From the NCBI GenBank assembly GCA_029880325.1, contig JAOUOP010000023.1, positions 49,817 to 113,816 of the forward strand: a DNA stretch of 64,000 bases, written 5' to 3'. The notes under the pieces were generated by a model that searched no databases, was not told the DNA's origin, and was given only the letters and a program-made list of their open reading frames with translations. The DNA is from Myxococcales bacterium. GTDB lineage: Bacteria > Myxococcota_A > Polyangia > Polyangiales > JAFGIB01. Position numbers and translations under genes: made by a program. Below are positions 42,244 to 50,991 of this stretch, in pieces. Positions within the stretch are counted from its first letter, which is position 1. Every line of letters starts with the position of its first letter.

Positions 42244-42602
42244 CGAAGTCGCTCCTCGCTCGCCCCCCGGCTTTCACCATTTTGAATTTTGCCGCCGCTT
42301 CCGACTGTTGATGGCACGTTTGCTCCGGGCGAGGCAAACGAAAATCGAGCGCCGCTTCGACTTTCTACGGATCGACCTGCAGGCCGACAAAAACCACTGC
42401 CGCTTGCGGCCCCCCCAAAATGTAGGAGGACAAGCGCCGTGGTACCCCCAAATTGCGCCGGGGCAATTCTGCCTACAGTTTCTGTGAAATTGATCACGTA
42501 CAACAGAATTTTTGTGCCATTCTTGGGGTATTCCGCGTATGGCGTTCAGGGCCGTCGGACGCGGGATAACAGTCCCAATTTCGGGTCGCTGGAGGCTGGT
42601 AT
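42244..42602. other. Divergent intergenic region before the PAS kinase
   Basis: 359 bp holding the Shine-Dalgarno of the regulator gene on one side and GGAGG (about 42588) for the kinase on the other. An AT-rich patch at 42480-42540 is the likely promoter zone. I tested TGGCACG near 42311 as a sigma-54 element; its spacing to a GC is wrong. No clear operator was identified. Confidence 0.45.
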
Positions 42603-43766
42603 ATGTTCCGCGCCGACCGCAGCGCTTCGGACTCGCTCCCGGGTCCGGAAGGCCAAGAGATCTCCACCCGCGGCGAAGGCCGCAGCGCGCCGGCTTCCCA
42701 GCGCGTGCGCATCGCCGAGCGGCGACCGTCGGTGCCGCCGCTCTCGGGCGTATCGGCCTACAGCGTGCTATCGGCGCTGCCGGCAGCGCTGCTGCTGATC
42801 GAGGCCGAAGGGCACATCGTCTTCGTCAACGAACGTGCCGCCGCCGTTTTCGGCGAACCAGCCGGCGCCCTGCAGGGGCAAAACCTCAAGGCCATCGTGC
42901 CCGACCTGGACCCCATCACCTCCGCGATGGTCGGGGGCGGCTCGCGAACCGAGAGTGAAATCTCACGACGCGATGGCCGCGTCATCACCATTGGTTACAC
43001 CCTGGCGCGCGTGCCCACCGGTGGGCGCTCGCTCTACTCCTTCGTCTTCCAGGACATCTCGCGCGTCAAGGAGCTGCAGGTCGAGCGCGACCGGCTACTA
43101 CGCATCGCAGCCATCGGCGAAGCCCTGCCCTCGCTCCTGCACGAGTTAAAGAACCCCCTGGCCGCCGTCACCGCCACCGTCGAGCTACTCCTGGAGGACG
43201 CCACCGCCAGCAGCTGCGACTCCCGGGAACCACTCCACGCCGTACTCAGCGAGGTCCGCCGCATGCGCCTGGGCTTCGACGGTCTCAGCGCCATCGACCG
43301 ACCCTTGCGCAGCAACCGCGACGCCGCGGTCGATCACGCCTGCCGCGAGTCCTGTCTGATCATGGCGTCGCGCACGCGCAACGCCGGCATCCGCTTTCGC
43401 TTCAACATCCGCGAGATGCCGCTTCTGCCCCTGGACACGGGTGTGATGCGAGCGCTGATCTACAACCTGGTAACCAACGCCGTGCACGCCTGCGAGCGTG
43501 GCGACACCATCAAGCTCGACGCCTGGTTCGACCAGGAACACGGCCGCTTCGAGATGCGCGTAACCGACACCGGCAGTGGCATGACACCCGATGTACTCGA
43601 GCGGATCACAGAGCTTTTCTACACAACCAAGAAGAGTGGCAGCGGAATCGGCCTCGCCATTTGCCAACGCGCGGTGCACGGCGCTGGCGGTGAAATTCGA
43701 TTTGCGTCTGTGCCCCAGGCGGGCACCTCCGTAGAGATTAGCGTGCCGGTGACCATCGATCGATAA
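42603..43766 (+). CDS. PAS-domain soluble histidine kinase
   Basis: 387 residues. A PAS domain at about 55-150 (VLSALPAALLLIEAEGHIVF, DGRVITIGYTLARV), then a HisKA region with H180 (LPSLLHELKNPLAAVTATVEL) and a GHKL ATPase with NLVTNAVHACE, VTDTGSGMT and GSGIGLAICQRAVHGAGG. No membrane segment, so it senses inside the cell. It lies 77 bp upstream of the roadblock gene, which has its own strong Shine-Dalgarno (GAAGGAG). It probably phosphorylates the receiver-DUF4388 protein of the same cluster. Confidence 0.9.
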   Translation: MFRADRSASDSLPGPEGQEISTRGEGRSAPASQRVRIAERRPSVPPLSGVSAYSVLSALPAALLLIEAEGHIVFVNERAAAVFGEPAGALQGQNLKAIVPDLDPITSAMVGGGSRTESEISRRDGRVITIGYTLARVPTGGRSLYSFVFQDISRVKELQVERDRLLRIAAIGEALPSLLHELKNPLAAVTATVELLLEDATASSCDSREPLHAVLSEVRRMRLGFDGLSAIDRPLRSNRDAAVDHACRESCLIMASRTRNAGIRFRFNIREMPLLPLDTGVMRALIYNLVTNAVHACERGDTIKLDAWFDQEHGRFEMRVTDTGSGMTPDVLERITELFYTTKKSGSGIGLAICQRAVHGAGGEIRFASVPQAGTSVEISVPVTIDR

Positions 43767-43843
43767 GCCGCTGTCGAGGGCGGGAAGAAGAAAAACCAAC
43801 AAATCACTCCGTGTGAAACCACCAACCGTCAGAAGGAGCCTAG

Positions 43844-44209
43844 ATGTCTCGAACCGAAGAGCTGAACCAGGTCTTGCGCACGCTGCAGTCGGGCACACCC
43901 GACATCGAAGCCAGCGCATTGATCTCCGAAGACGGGTTGATGATCGCCAGCGCGCTGCCACAGCAGATCGAGGAAATGCGCGTGGCCGGCATGAGTTCGA
44001 CGCTGCTCAGCCTCGGAAGCCGTGCGGCCAATGAGCTGTCGCGCGGTGCCATGCAGCAGGTCCTGATCCGCGGCGACAACGGCTACGTGGTGATGGTACG
44101 CGCCAGCGAAGGCACGATGCTGCTGGTCTTGACCACGAGCGAAGCCAAGCTCGGCTTGATCTTCTTGGACGTCTCTCGGGCCGTCAAGGAAGTCGGGAGG
44201 ATCCTGTGA
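43844..44209 (+). CDS. Roadblock/LC7 domain protein (MglB-like)
   Basis: 121 residues forming a single roadblock/LC7 domain: VLRTLQSGTPDIEASALISEDGLMIAS, RAANELSRGAMQQVLIRGDNGYVVMV and MLLVLTTSEAKLGLIFLDV. Roadblock proteins act as GAPs or partners of MglA-type GTPases or as signalling adaptors. The next start overlaps its stop (GTGA), coupling it to the ODP-like protein. It is the most likely MglB counterpart in the window, although the GTPase genes lie about 20 kb away. Confidence 0.88.
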   Translation: MSRTEELNQVLRTLQSGTPDIEASALISEDGLMIASALPQQIEEMRVAGMSSTLLSLGSRAANELSRGAMQQVLIRGDNGYVVMVRASEGTMLLVLTTSEAKLGLIFLDVSRAVKEVGRIL

Positions 44210-44979
44210 GCGAATCGAGCAAAGACAAGATCGTTCTCTTCGACAACGGCAACCACAAGGTGGTCCTGCTCGAGGACCACGGAAGCGGCGCCGCGGTGCA
44301 GGCCAACCAATTCGTGATCGTGCACGGCGACCAGGGCATGATCCTCGACCCCGGTGGTCACAAGATCTACAACAAGGTCTTCTCCGACACCCACCACACC
44401 CTCGGTGGCGCCAAGCTGCGCTACATCTTCCTGTCGCACCAGGATCCGGACATCGTCGCCGCCACCAATGGCTGGTTGATGACCACCGACGCCGAGGCCT
44501 ATGCCTCCGAGCTGTGGATGCGCTTCATCCCTCACTTCGGCCTCGATCACCTGGTCACCGAACGCCTCCGTCCCATCGCCGACGGCGGCATGGTGATGGA
44601 CTTGGCCGGCTGCGGGCTGCTGGTGCTGCCGGCCCACTTCCTGCATTCCTGTGGCAACTTCCACCTCTACGACCCGGTCTCGAAGATCCTCTTCACCGGT
44701 GACCTGGGCGCGTCGGTCGGTATCGACTACCGCGAGGTCAGCGACTTCGCCGCGCACATGCCCGCCATGGAGGGCTTCCACCGCCGCTACATGGCCAGCA
44801 ACGCCGCGCTGAAGCTATGGGCGAACATGGTTCGGCAGCTCGACATCGAAATCATCGCCCCGCAACACGGCGCGCTCTTCCGCGGCCCCGAGATGGTCAA
44901 GAGGTTGATCGATTGGCTCGACGGCCTCGAGTGCGGCATCGACCGCATGGCCGGCGTCTACACGATTCCAAGTAGCTGA
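44206..44979 (+). CDS. ODP-like metallo-beta-lactamase-fold di-iron protein
   Basis: 257 residues from GTG 44206. MBL fold with the ligand set of flavodiiron/ODP proteins: H78-x-D80-x-D82 (LSHQDPDIV), H147 (FLHSCGN; H144 is another candidate), D166 (FTGDLG) and H221 (PQHGALF). FprA-type enzymes have H-x-E-x-D-H; here Glu is Asp and the last His is Ile. There is no flavodoxin domain, as in ODP of Treponema, a di-iron O2/Fe sensor coupled to chemotaxis. It is likely a sensor rather than an oxidase. Coupled to the roadblock gene upstream and 9 bp before the receiver gene. Confidence 0.83.
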   Translation: MSESSKDKIVLFDNGNHKVVLLEDHGSGAAVQANQFVIVHGDQGMILDPGGHKIYNKVFSDTHHTLGGAKLRYIFLSHQDPDIVAATNGWLMTTDAEAYASELWMRFIPHFGLDHLVTERLRPIADGGMVMDLAGCGLLVLPAHFLHSCGNFHLYDPVSKILFTGDLGASVGIDYREVSDFAAHMPAMEGFHRRYMASNAALKLWANMVRQLDIEIIAPQHGALFRGPEMVKRLIDWLDGLECGIDRMAGVYTIPSS

Positions 44980-44988
44980 GGAAAGACA

Positions 44989-45936
44989 ATGGCTCTGGTA
45001 CTCGTAGTCGATGACGAAGCGGTGCTGCGCAACTCCATGGCGCGCGGCATCGGCCGCCTCGAGGGGGTCGAGGCGGTCGAGGCCGCCGACTTCGGGGCGG
45101 CCCTACGGATGCTCGACGAGCGGCCGCCGGACCTGATCGTTTCCGACATCGACCTGCCCGATCGCATGGGCATCGAGCTACTGGGCGAACTCGGCAAGCG
45201 TGCCCTTTCACTTCCGGTGATCTTCGTGTCCGCCTATCTGCGCGCGTTTCGGGCGCAAATTCCGCCGCGCGCGAACATCGAGGCACTGGAAAAGCCAGTG
45301 CCCCTGGAGGAGCTGCGAAAGCTCGTGGTCAAACACCTGGAGCAACGCGTGGGAGCCTCGACACCGGCGCCCTTCGGCGTGGCCGACTATGTGCAGCTGG
45401 CCTGCATGGGTCGTCACTCGGTGCGCATCGAGAGCGACTTCGGCGATGGGCGAAAGGGCGTGGTGACCGTGCACGAGGGCGAGATCTGGTCGGCTTCCCA
45501 CGGCGCCCTGCGCGGAGCGGCAGCCTTCATGGAACTGGCCTTTGCCCCCGATGCGCGCGTCGCCTGCTCGCGGCTGATGACGGGCGCCGGACCACGGGAG
45601 ATCGAGGAGAGCGCCGACTTTCTGCTCATGGAAGCGGCGCGCTGCCACGACGAGCACACCTCGCGCGGCCCCGAGATGTCCGCCGAGCTGATCTTCGTAG
45701 AGGACGACACCGAGGCCGAAGAGACCGAAGACGGAACGGAAGACTTCGAGCAGCACTGGGAGGCCGGTATCGACGCTCTGCTGGCCAAGGATTATCAAGG
45801 CGCATTCGCGTCTTTCCTCGCAGCCCAGGCGCTGCGTCCCGAAGACGCCAAGGTCCACGCCAATCTCGAGCGCCTGCGCAGCATGGGCATCGAAGCCGTC
45901 ACCCCGGCCATCACTCGAGAAGGAGGCACAGCATGA
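44989..45936 (+). CDS. Response regulator: receiver, DUF4388-like and TPR-like domains
   Basis: 315 residues. Receiver with DDE at 8-10, acceptor Asp in LIVSDIDLPDRMG and Lys in EKPVPLEEL. Residues 120-225 resemble DUF4388 (GVADYVQLACMGRHSVRIES, GVVTVHEGEIWSASHG). An acidic stretch leads to a TPR-like C-terminus (GIDALLAKDYQGAFASFLAAQAL). DUF4388 also occurs at 18460, tying the two clusters by domain choice. Its stop overlaps the ParA start (ATGA). Confidence 0.85.
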   Translation: MALVLVVDDEAVLRNSMARGIGRLEGVEAVEAADFGAALRMLDERPPDLIVSDIDLPDRMGIELLGELGKRALSLPVIFVSAYLRAFRAQIPPRANIEALEKPVPLEELRKLVVKHLEQRVGASTPAPFGVADYVQLACMGRHSVRIESDFGDGRKGVVTVHEGEIWSASHGALRGAAAFMELAFAPDARVACSRLMTGAGPREIEESADFLLMEAARCHDEHTSRGPEMSAELIFVEDDTEAEETEDGTEDFEQHWEAGIDALLAKDYQGAFASFLAAQALRPEDAKVHANLERLRSMGIEAVTPAITREGGTA

Positions 45937-46748
45937 GCCGGCGTCTGGCGATCGCGAGTCAAAAGGGCGGCTGCGGCAAGACCACCACCGCCCTGAACCT
46001 CTCGCTGGCCCTGGCCGAGCGCGGCCAGCGCACGCTGCTGGTCGATCTCGATCCCCAGGGCGGCGTCGGTCACGCCCTGGCCCGTCCCGATCAAGCCCTA
46101 CACGGGCTGGCCGATGTGCTGATGGGTGCCTGTGGCATCGGGCAGGCGGTGATGCAGACCAAGCTCCCGGGCCTGTCGCTCTTGCCCAGGGGACGGCTCG
46201 ATCCGATCGACGTCTGCGAATACGAAATGGCCCTGCTCGATGCCGACGTGCTCTCCGAACACCTCGCCCTGGCCGAAGCCGGCTACGATCTGGTCATTGT
46301 CGACACCCCGAGCGGCCTTGGTATTCCCACGCGCGCGGCCCTGCGCATCGCCGACTTCGTGCTGCTGCCCGTGCAAGCAGAACCGCTGGCCCTACGCACC
46401 ATCACCCAGGCCCTGCGCCTGGTCGAACACGTGCGCCTGCACGAAAATCCCAGGCTACACCTGTTGGGCCTCTTGCCCACCATGGTCGCTCGCGAGTCGG
46501 AAGCCTCCATGGGCGTCCTGATCGCCGCGTGGCGCGATCTGACCGGCGTGCTCGAGACCACGATTCCACGGGCCGAGGTCTTTGCACGTGCCAGCGAAGC
46601 GGGGCTTCCGGTGTCCTATCTGGCAGGCAAGCCGCCGCCCGAGGGTCGGCGCTTCGATTTGCTCGCTGGTGAATTAGAGATCTTGATCAGTCAGGTCGAC
46701 AAGGAGGGACCGACCGATGTCGAACGACAAGCCCGCCAGCTCCTATGA
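45933..46748 (+). CDS. ParA/MinD-family ATPase
   Basis: 271 residues. Deviant Walker A KGGCGKTTT (11-19), switch I LLVDLDPQGGVGHAL and Walker B-like LVIVDTPSGLGIPTR mark the ParA/Soj group. No ParB and no parS site are near, so it is an orphan ParA likely used to position a signalling assembly, as for chemoreceptor arrays (inference). It is translationally coupled to the receiver protein and overlaps the next gene by 32 bases. Confidence 0.9.
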   Translation: MSRRLAIASQKGGCGKTTTALNLSLALAERGQRTLLVDLDPQGGVGHALARPDQALHGLADVLMGACGIGQAVMQTKLPGLSLLPRGRLDPIDVCEYEMALLDADVLSEHLALAEAGYDLVIVDTPSGLGIPTRAALRIADFVLLPVQAEPLALRTITQALRLVEHVRLHENPRLHLLGLLPTMVARESEASMGVLIAAWRDLTGVLETTIPRAEVFARASEAGLPVSYLAGKPPPEGRRFDLLAGELEILISQVDKEGPTDVERQARQLL

Positions 46749-47283
46749 TCTGAGCGAGGGCCGCCGCATCGTCGAGCGGCTGCAGCGCGGTGAGGCCAAC
46801 GGTCCGGAGCCGAGCAACGGCTACGTGCGCTTTCGCGCCCGGCGCCCAGCCGGCGCCCCCTCGGTGTCGACGCCGGCCCCGGCCGCCCCGGCTCCGGACT
46901 TCGCCTGGCCCGAAGCCAGCCGCGGCTCGGCGGGCTGGTCGCCGGTGCTCGCCTGGTGCCGTCAAGTTGCCAGCGCCGACGCCGGTTTCGTGCTCGACGC
47001 CCACGGCCTGCTCGTGGTCTGCGACGGCGCGGTCGACTCGGCCCAGACCGAAGCCATCGGCTCACGCCTGATCATCGCCTTCGAGCAAGCCGATCGCATG
47101 CGCGAGGGCGAGGCCGCCGGCGTGATCCACGTGCAGCTCGAGGGCGGCTGGCTGACCGGCTTGCGCATCCCCATCGAGGAAGGCCGAGCCCTTACGGTGG
47201 CGCTGCTGGCGAGCGCGCCACTGTCAAACCCACTGGTCGAACGCCTGCGCGAGGTCTTGACCAAAAAGGCTGCCGGTTTCTGA
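46717..47283 (+). CDS. Roadblock-like protein with disordered N-terminus
   Basis: 188 residues. The first 75 residues are polar and Pro/Ala-rich. The last 110 (WCRQVASADAGFVLDAHGLL, then AIGSRLIIAFEQADRM, GVIHVQLEGGWLTGLRIPI) have the strand-helix order of a diverged roadblock/LC7 domain. It overlaps parA by 32 bases and ends the cluster. A second roadblock could pair with the one at 43844 to form a heterodimer. Domain call is tentative. Confidence 0.6.
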   Translation: MSNDKPASSYDLSEGRRIVERLQRGEANGPEPSNGYVRFRARRPAGAPSVSTPAPAAPAPDFAWPEASRGSAGWSPVLAWCRQVASADAGFVLDAHGLLVVCDGAVDSAQTEAIGSRLIIAFEQADRMREGEAAGVIHVQLEGGWLTGLRIPIEEGRALTVALLASAPLSNPLVERLREVLTKKAAGF

Positions 47284-47298
47284 GACCTGAGACTCGTC

Positions 47299-48093
47299 TT
47301 ATCGGGCAGTCAAGTGCCGCTCGAAGAACGCGCGCCAGGCGTCGCGCTCGAAGCGGGGAATGGCCAGGTGACCGCCGGGGTTGATGTGCATCGTCTTTTC
47401 CTTGGCGCCGAAGGCGTTGAACAGCTCGATGCCCGCCTCGCGTGGCGCCACCGCATCCTCCCACTGGAAGACGAATTGCACGGGAATCTCGATGCGCTTG
47501 GCGGCCTCGGCAAACTCGGTCGCGCCGGGACGCAGGCCGGCCAGACCGAAGATGGCGCAGCGGATGCGCGGCTCAGCCGCGACGAAGGGCACGCCCAGGG
47601 CCGTGCCCATGGACACGCCCCAGTAGCCGATGGCCGCATCCGAGGCCACCTCATCGAGCGCCAGCACCGCGTCCAACGACGCCTTCCACTCGCGCGTGGC
47701 CTTGCCTGCGCCAGCGAACATGGAGCGCAGCCGCGCCCCGTCCATGGCGCCGGGACTTTGCTGCCCCTGCACGCGCGCGCCGACCTCCCGGGCCAGCTGC
47801 GCGGCGTCTTCGCGCGAAATGCGATCGCCGTGGCCGGGTGCATCGATGGCCAGGGTTGCCCAGCCCAGATCCCGCGCGTACTCCACACCGCGCGCGCGAA
47901 TGCCCTCGGTCTTCTTGTGCTGGGAGCCACCGTGCCCCATGCAGATGAGCACGGGCGCCGGTGGCCCATCGCGACGCGTCCACAGCACCACCGGCACCTG
48001 CTCGCCCTCGACCTCGATCCTGAAGTCGCGCTGCACGACCCCGCCTATATTCTTTTCCTTGATCTGCTCCATGGCCGGGCCATCATGCGCCAT
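47299..48093 (-). CDS. Alpha/beta hydrolase (dienelactone hydrolase/esterase-like)
   Basis: 264 residues from ATG 48093 with AAGGG upstream. The alpha/beta hydrolase triad is readable: oxyanion region CMGHGGSQHKK, nucleophile Ser in GVSMGTALG, Asp in QWEDAVAP and His in NPGGHLAIP. The protein lacks a signal, so it acts in the cytoplasm on an unknown ester or amide. It is convergent with the ParA cluster (15 bp apart) and not obviously linked to it. Confidence 0.85.
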   Translation of the reverse strand: MAHDGPAMEQIKEKNIGGVVQRDFRIEVEGEQVPVVLWTRRDGPPAPVLICMGHGGSQHKKTEGIRARGVEYARDLGWATLAIDAPGHGDRISREDAAQLAREVGARVQGQQSPGAMDGARLRSMFAGAGKATREWKASLDAVLALDEVASDAAIGYWGVSMGTALGVPFVAAEPRIRCAIFGLAGLRPGATEFAEAAKRIEIPVQFVFQWEDAVAPREAGIELFNAFGAKEKTMHINPGGHLAIPRFERDAWRAFFERHLTAR

Positions 48094-48160
48094 CGCGGGC
48101 CCTTACGGTAGCCCGCAAATGGCGCCACCGGACGCGCGGGGCGGGCGCGGGGACAGGCGC

Positions 48161-49498
48161 TCAATCGCAGTCGACGGTGCTTCGAACGATGAAGCTCGCC
48201 CCGCCGCCCGCTGGGGCCGGCCGCGCCACCGCCTTTGCGACAACTCCCGGAAGATCGGCGATGCGCTGCGGCGTGAACTGTCCATCACCGTCGCCCCAGA
48301 ACAGCTCTAACCCCCCGTTGGCCATCAGCACATCGCGGTCGCCATCGCCGTCGAAGTCGGCCACGTGCAGCGTTCCGGCGTCGAGCTTCACAAGGCGGCC
48401 GACCTCGCGCTTGCTTCCGAAGCCAGCCGCGGGATCACCCGGGAAGAGCCAGAGTACTCCGCCCTCGGCGAAGATCAGGTCGGCCACGGTGTCACCATCC
48501 ATGTCCGCAAAGCCGGCGCCGGCCCCGGGAATCGGAATCGCATTGCCGGCGACGTCCAAGTCGAGGATCTCGCGTTGTCGAAACGCGCCCGTCCCGTCGG
48601 GGTCGCGAAAGATGCTGATGTAGGCGTTCGGAAGCCGATCGGACGCACCTATGGACGGCATATTCAGGGATAAAACCTCCTGTCTACCGTCGCCATCCAC
48701 GTCATGGGCGGCGCAGGAGACCGAAAAATCGTATGCGAAGGGCCACTCGAGCTGCGCTGCGGGTGTGAGCTGCGAAAAGCCCAGCGCACCGTCGCCGGCC
48801 AGGATCACGGGCAGGCCGAACTCGATCCAGGCCAGGTCGAGGTGGCCATCGTCGTTGAGATCGGCGAAGGCGTAGGAACTTGGCAGCAGCGGATTTCCGG
48901 GCGAGAGCATGGTTTCTGCCAGCGGAGCGGGGGGAGGCGACAGGCCCCAGTCGTCTAAAACCAGCAGCAGGCGTTCGGCTCCCACCGTGGCCAACAGTTC
49001 GAGCCCACCGTCGCCATCGAAGTCGGCGCCAGCCAGTTCGCGTACCGGGCCGACCTCTGCGCGCGCAACCACTTCTCTTCCCTCGAGGGTCCAGAGCCTG
49101 TCGGCACCGGCCAGCCAGATCCTATCCCCGATGCGCCAGGGCCCGTAGCCAAAACCTGGTTCGCCAGTACCAAGCTCCACGACCGAGCTGTGACCTGCAG
49201 CTGCGGTGACTTCGAAGAGCGCGCCCCGACTGCAAAATTCGAAAGCCGCACCGGGCGGTGCCGAGTAGTCGACGTCCGAGGGGTTGTCCACGAAATCGAC
49301 CTCTTCGGCTGCGACCTCGACCGCAGCCTTGACCGCAGCCTCGACCGCAGCCTCGACCGTCGCATCGAGCGATGTGTCGGCTCGATGCCCCGAAGTACAT
49401 GCCACGGCCGCACAGCAAGCGACGAGCAGCGGGAGCCCCTGCTTTTCCCTGCCGAAACCGTCCGTCGAAGCATCCCCCCGGCGGCGAATTCCTCCCAT
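48161..49498 (-). CDS. FG-GAP/VCBS-repeat lipoprotein
   Basis: 445 residues from ATG 49498; the longer frame upstream lacks a signal. LPLLVACCAAVAC is the lipobox. A coiled Ala/Glu stretch from a 12-bp repeat near 49310-49365 (VEAAVEAAVKAAVE) follows. The body has five FG-GAP-type calcium loops: DFDGDGGLELL, DLNDDGHLDLA, DVDGDGRQEVL, DMDGDTVADLI and DFDGDGDRDVL, giving a beta-propeller. Likely outer-membrane surface protein for adhesion or binding. Monocistronic. Confidence 0.83.
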   Translation of the reverse strand: MGGIRRRGDASTDGFGREKQGLPLLVACCAAVACTSGHRADTSLDATVEAAVEAAVKAAVEVAAEEVDFVDNPSDVDYSAPPGAAFEFCSRGALFEVTAAAGHSSVVELGTGEPGFGYGPWRIGDRIWLAGADRLWTLEGREVVARAEVGPVRELAGADFDGDGGLELLATVGAERLLLVLDDWGLSPPPAPLAETMLSPGNPLLPSSYAFADLNDDGHLDLAWIEFGLPVILAGDGALGFSQLTPAAQLEWPFAYDFSVSCAAHDVDGDGRQEVLSLNMPSIGASDRLPNAYISIFRDPDGTGAFRQREILDLDVAGNAIPIPGAGAGFADMDGDTVADLIFAEGGVLWLFPGDPAAGFGSKREVGRLVKLDAGTLHVADFDGDGDRDVLMANGGLELFWGDGDGQFTPQRIADLPGVVAKAVARPAPAGGGASFIVRSTVDCD

Positions 49499-49711
49499 CA
49501 CCCCGAGCCTGTCAGAAGGACGACAGCCCGACAAGCCCTGCAATGCAACTCCAAAAAAGGATTGCGCTGTGCCAATGGGGCCACAAATCGACTTGCGAGC
49601 GACTGTCGAGGCGCTTTCTACGGGCGGAGCTGTGACGGCGCGCAAACTCTCGCAAAACGCATCACGGTTGGGCAACCAAAGTGCCCGCGCGAGGCATTTC
49701 GCACGATTCCC

Positions 49712-50881
49712 TTACCCGACCACATCGGCACCGCTGAGCAGCTGGACGAAAAATCGCGTCATGGCTTCCAGTTGATCGATGGCGATCCATTCGTCGGCGG
49801 TGTGGGCCTGGGCGATGTGGCCCGGGCCCATCACGACCGACGGAATACCTGCCAGTGAAAGCGGTCCGGCGTCGGTGCCAAAGGCGGCGATGGTCGGCTC
49901 GCCTTCCAAGCCCGCACGCTCCAGCAGCGCGCGACAGGTACGCACGACCGGGGCCGCGTCGTCGGTGCTGAGCGCTTCCTTGTCGAGGGTGCACTCGGCG
50001 ACCTCGATGCGGCCGGCCAGCCCGGCGCGCGCGGCGGTGGCTTCGAGCTGGGCGCGCACGCTGGCTTCGTCTTCGCCCGGCAGCATGCGCCAGTCGATGA
50101 TGGCCCAGGCCTCGTCGGCGACCATATTGGGCGCGCGGCCGCCCCCGATCAGGCCCACCGAGAGCGTGGTCGGGCCCAGCCGCGGATCGGGCTGCTGGGC
50201 CTTGTGCCGATGCAGCGCCTCGAGCTCCAGCACCATCTGCGACAACGCCCCGATCGCGCTCTGTCCGCGGTCGGGGTCGGAGCTGTGGCAGGCGCGGCCG
50301 TGGGCCAACAGACGCGCCGAGACTCGGCCCTTGTGAGCGTTCACGAGCCGCAGCCCGGTGGGCTCGGTGGCCAATGCCCAGTCGACCTTGCGGCCCCCGG
50401 GCTCGCCCAGGTGCGCGATCACATCGCGCACGCCGACGCTGGCCATCTCCTCGTCGCTCTCGCCAACCAGGGTGAGATTGCGCCTGAGTTTACCGCGCGC
50501 GAGCACCTCTTCGAGCGCGGCCACCAGTGCCGCCATGCCGGCCTTGGTGTCGCACGAGCCACGCCCGTAGAGGCGGCCGTCGCGTACCACGGGATCGAAG
50601 GGGTCGATCGCCATGCCGTCGACGGGCACGGTGTCCAGGTGCGAAGCCACCAGCACGTGGTCGTGCGCCCCTGCCACGCGCAGCTCGGCCACCACGCTGG
50701 GCTGCTCGGCACCGCCGATGCACTCGGCGTCGATGCCCAGGGCCTTCAATGCCTGCAGCAGGTGCCCGGCGTAGCGCGCTTCCCCGACGATGGCCGGGTC
50801 CAGGTCATCGCGCCCCATGGGGTTGACCGAAGGGATGGCGACGTAGTCGGAAAGCAGGCGCGTAACGCGGCTATGGGGCAC
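49712..50881 (-). CDS. M20 family metallopeptidase (ArgE/DapE-like)
   Basis: About 389 residues from GTG 50881 (a TTG at 50917 is possible; neither has a clear Shine-Dalgarno). Zinc-site motifs are complete: SHLDTVPVDG, GRGSCDTKAGMAAL, LVGESDEEMAS, a LATEPTGL substrate loop and the late His in IAQAHTADEW. M20 enzymes cleave acyl-amino acids or small peptides; the closest look is acetylornithine deacetylase or succinyl-diaminopimelate desuccinylase. There are no arginine or lysine genes nearby, so the substrate is open. Confidence 0.87.
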   Translation of the reverse strand: MPHSRVTRLLSDYVAIPSVNPMGRDDLDPAIVGEARYAGHLLQALKALGIDAECIGGAEQPSVVAELRVAGAHDHVLVASHLDTVPVDGMAIDPFDPVVRDGRLYGRGSCDTKAGMAALVAALEEVLARGKLRRNLTLVGESDEEMASVGVRDVIAHLGEPGGRKVDWALATEPTGLRLVNAHKGRVSARLLAHGRACHSSDPDRGQSAIGALSQMVLELEALHRHKAQQPDPRLGPTTLSVGLIGGGRAPNMVADEAWAIIDWRMLPGEDEASVRAQLEATAARAGLAGRIEVAECTLDKEALSTDDAAPVVRTCRALLERAGLEGEPTIAAFGTDAGPLSLAGIPSVVMGPGHIAQAHTADEWIAIDQLEAMTRFFVQLLSGADVVG

Positions 50882-50991
50882 GCCGAAAGTGTGCTGCAGT
50901 CGGCTGCCAGGGCGCAAGCGGCGGAAGGCTCAACCCGGGGCCAACGGAGCTACGCCGGCCACGCCCAGCCAGCGGGTTGCGACCGCGCAGC

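Noticed and set aside
42305..42330. Sigma-54-like TGGCACG element upstream of the PAS kinase
   Set aside because: The GG to GC spacing is 7 rather than 10 bases, so it is not a valid -24/-12 promoter.
45933..46748. ParA considered as chromosome or plasmid partitioning
   Set aside because: No parB, parS-like palindromes or replication genes nearby; operon context is signalling.
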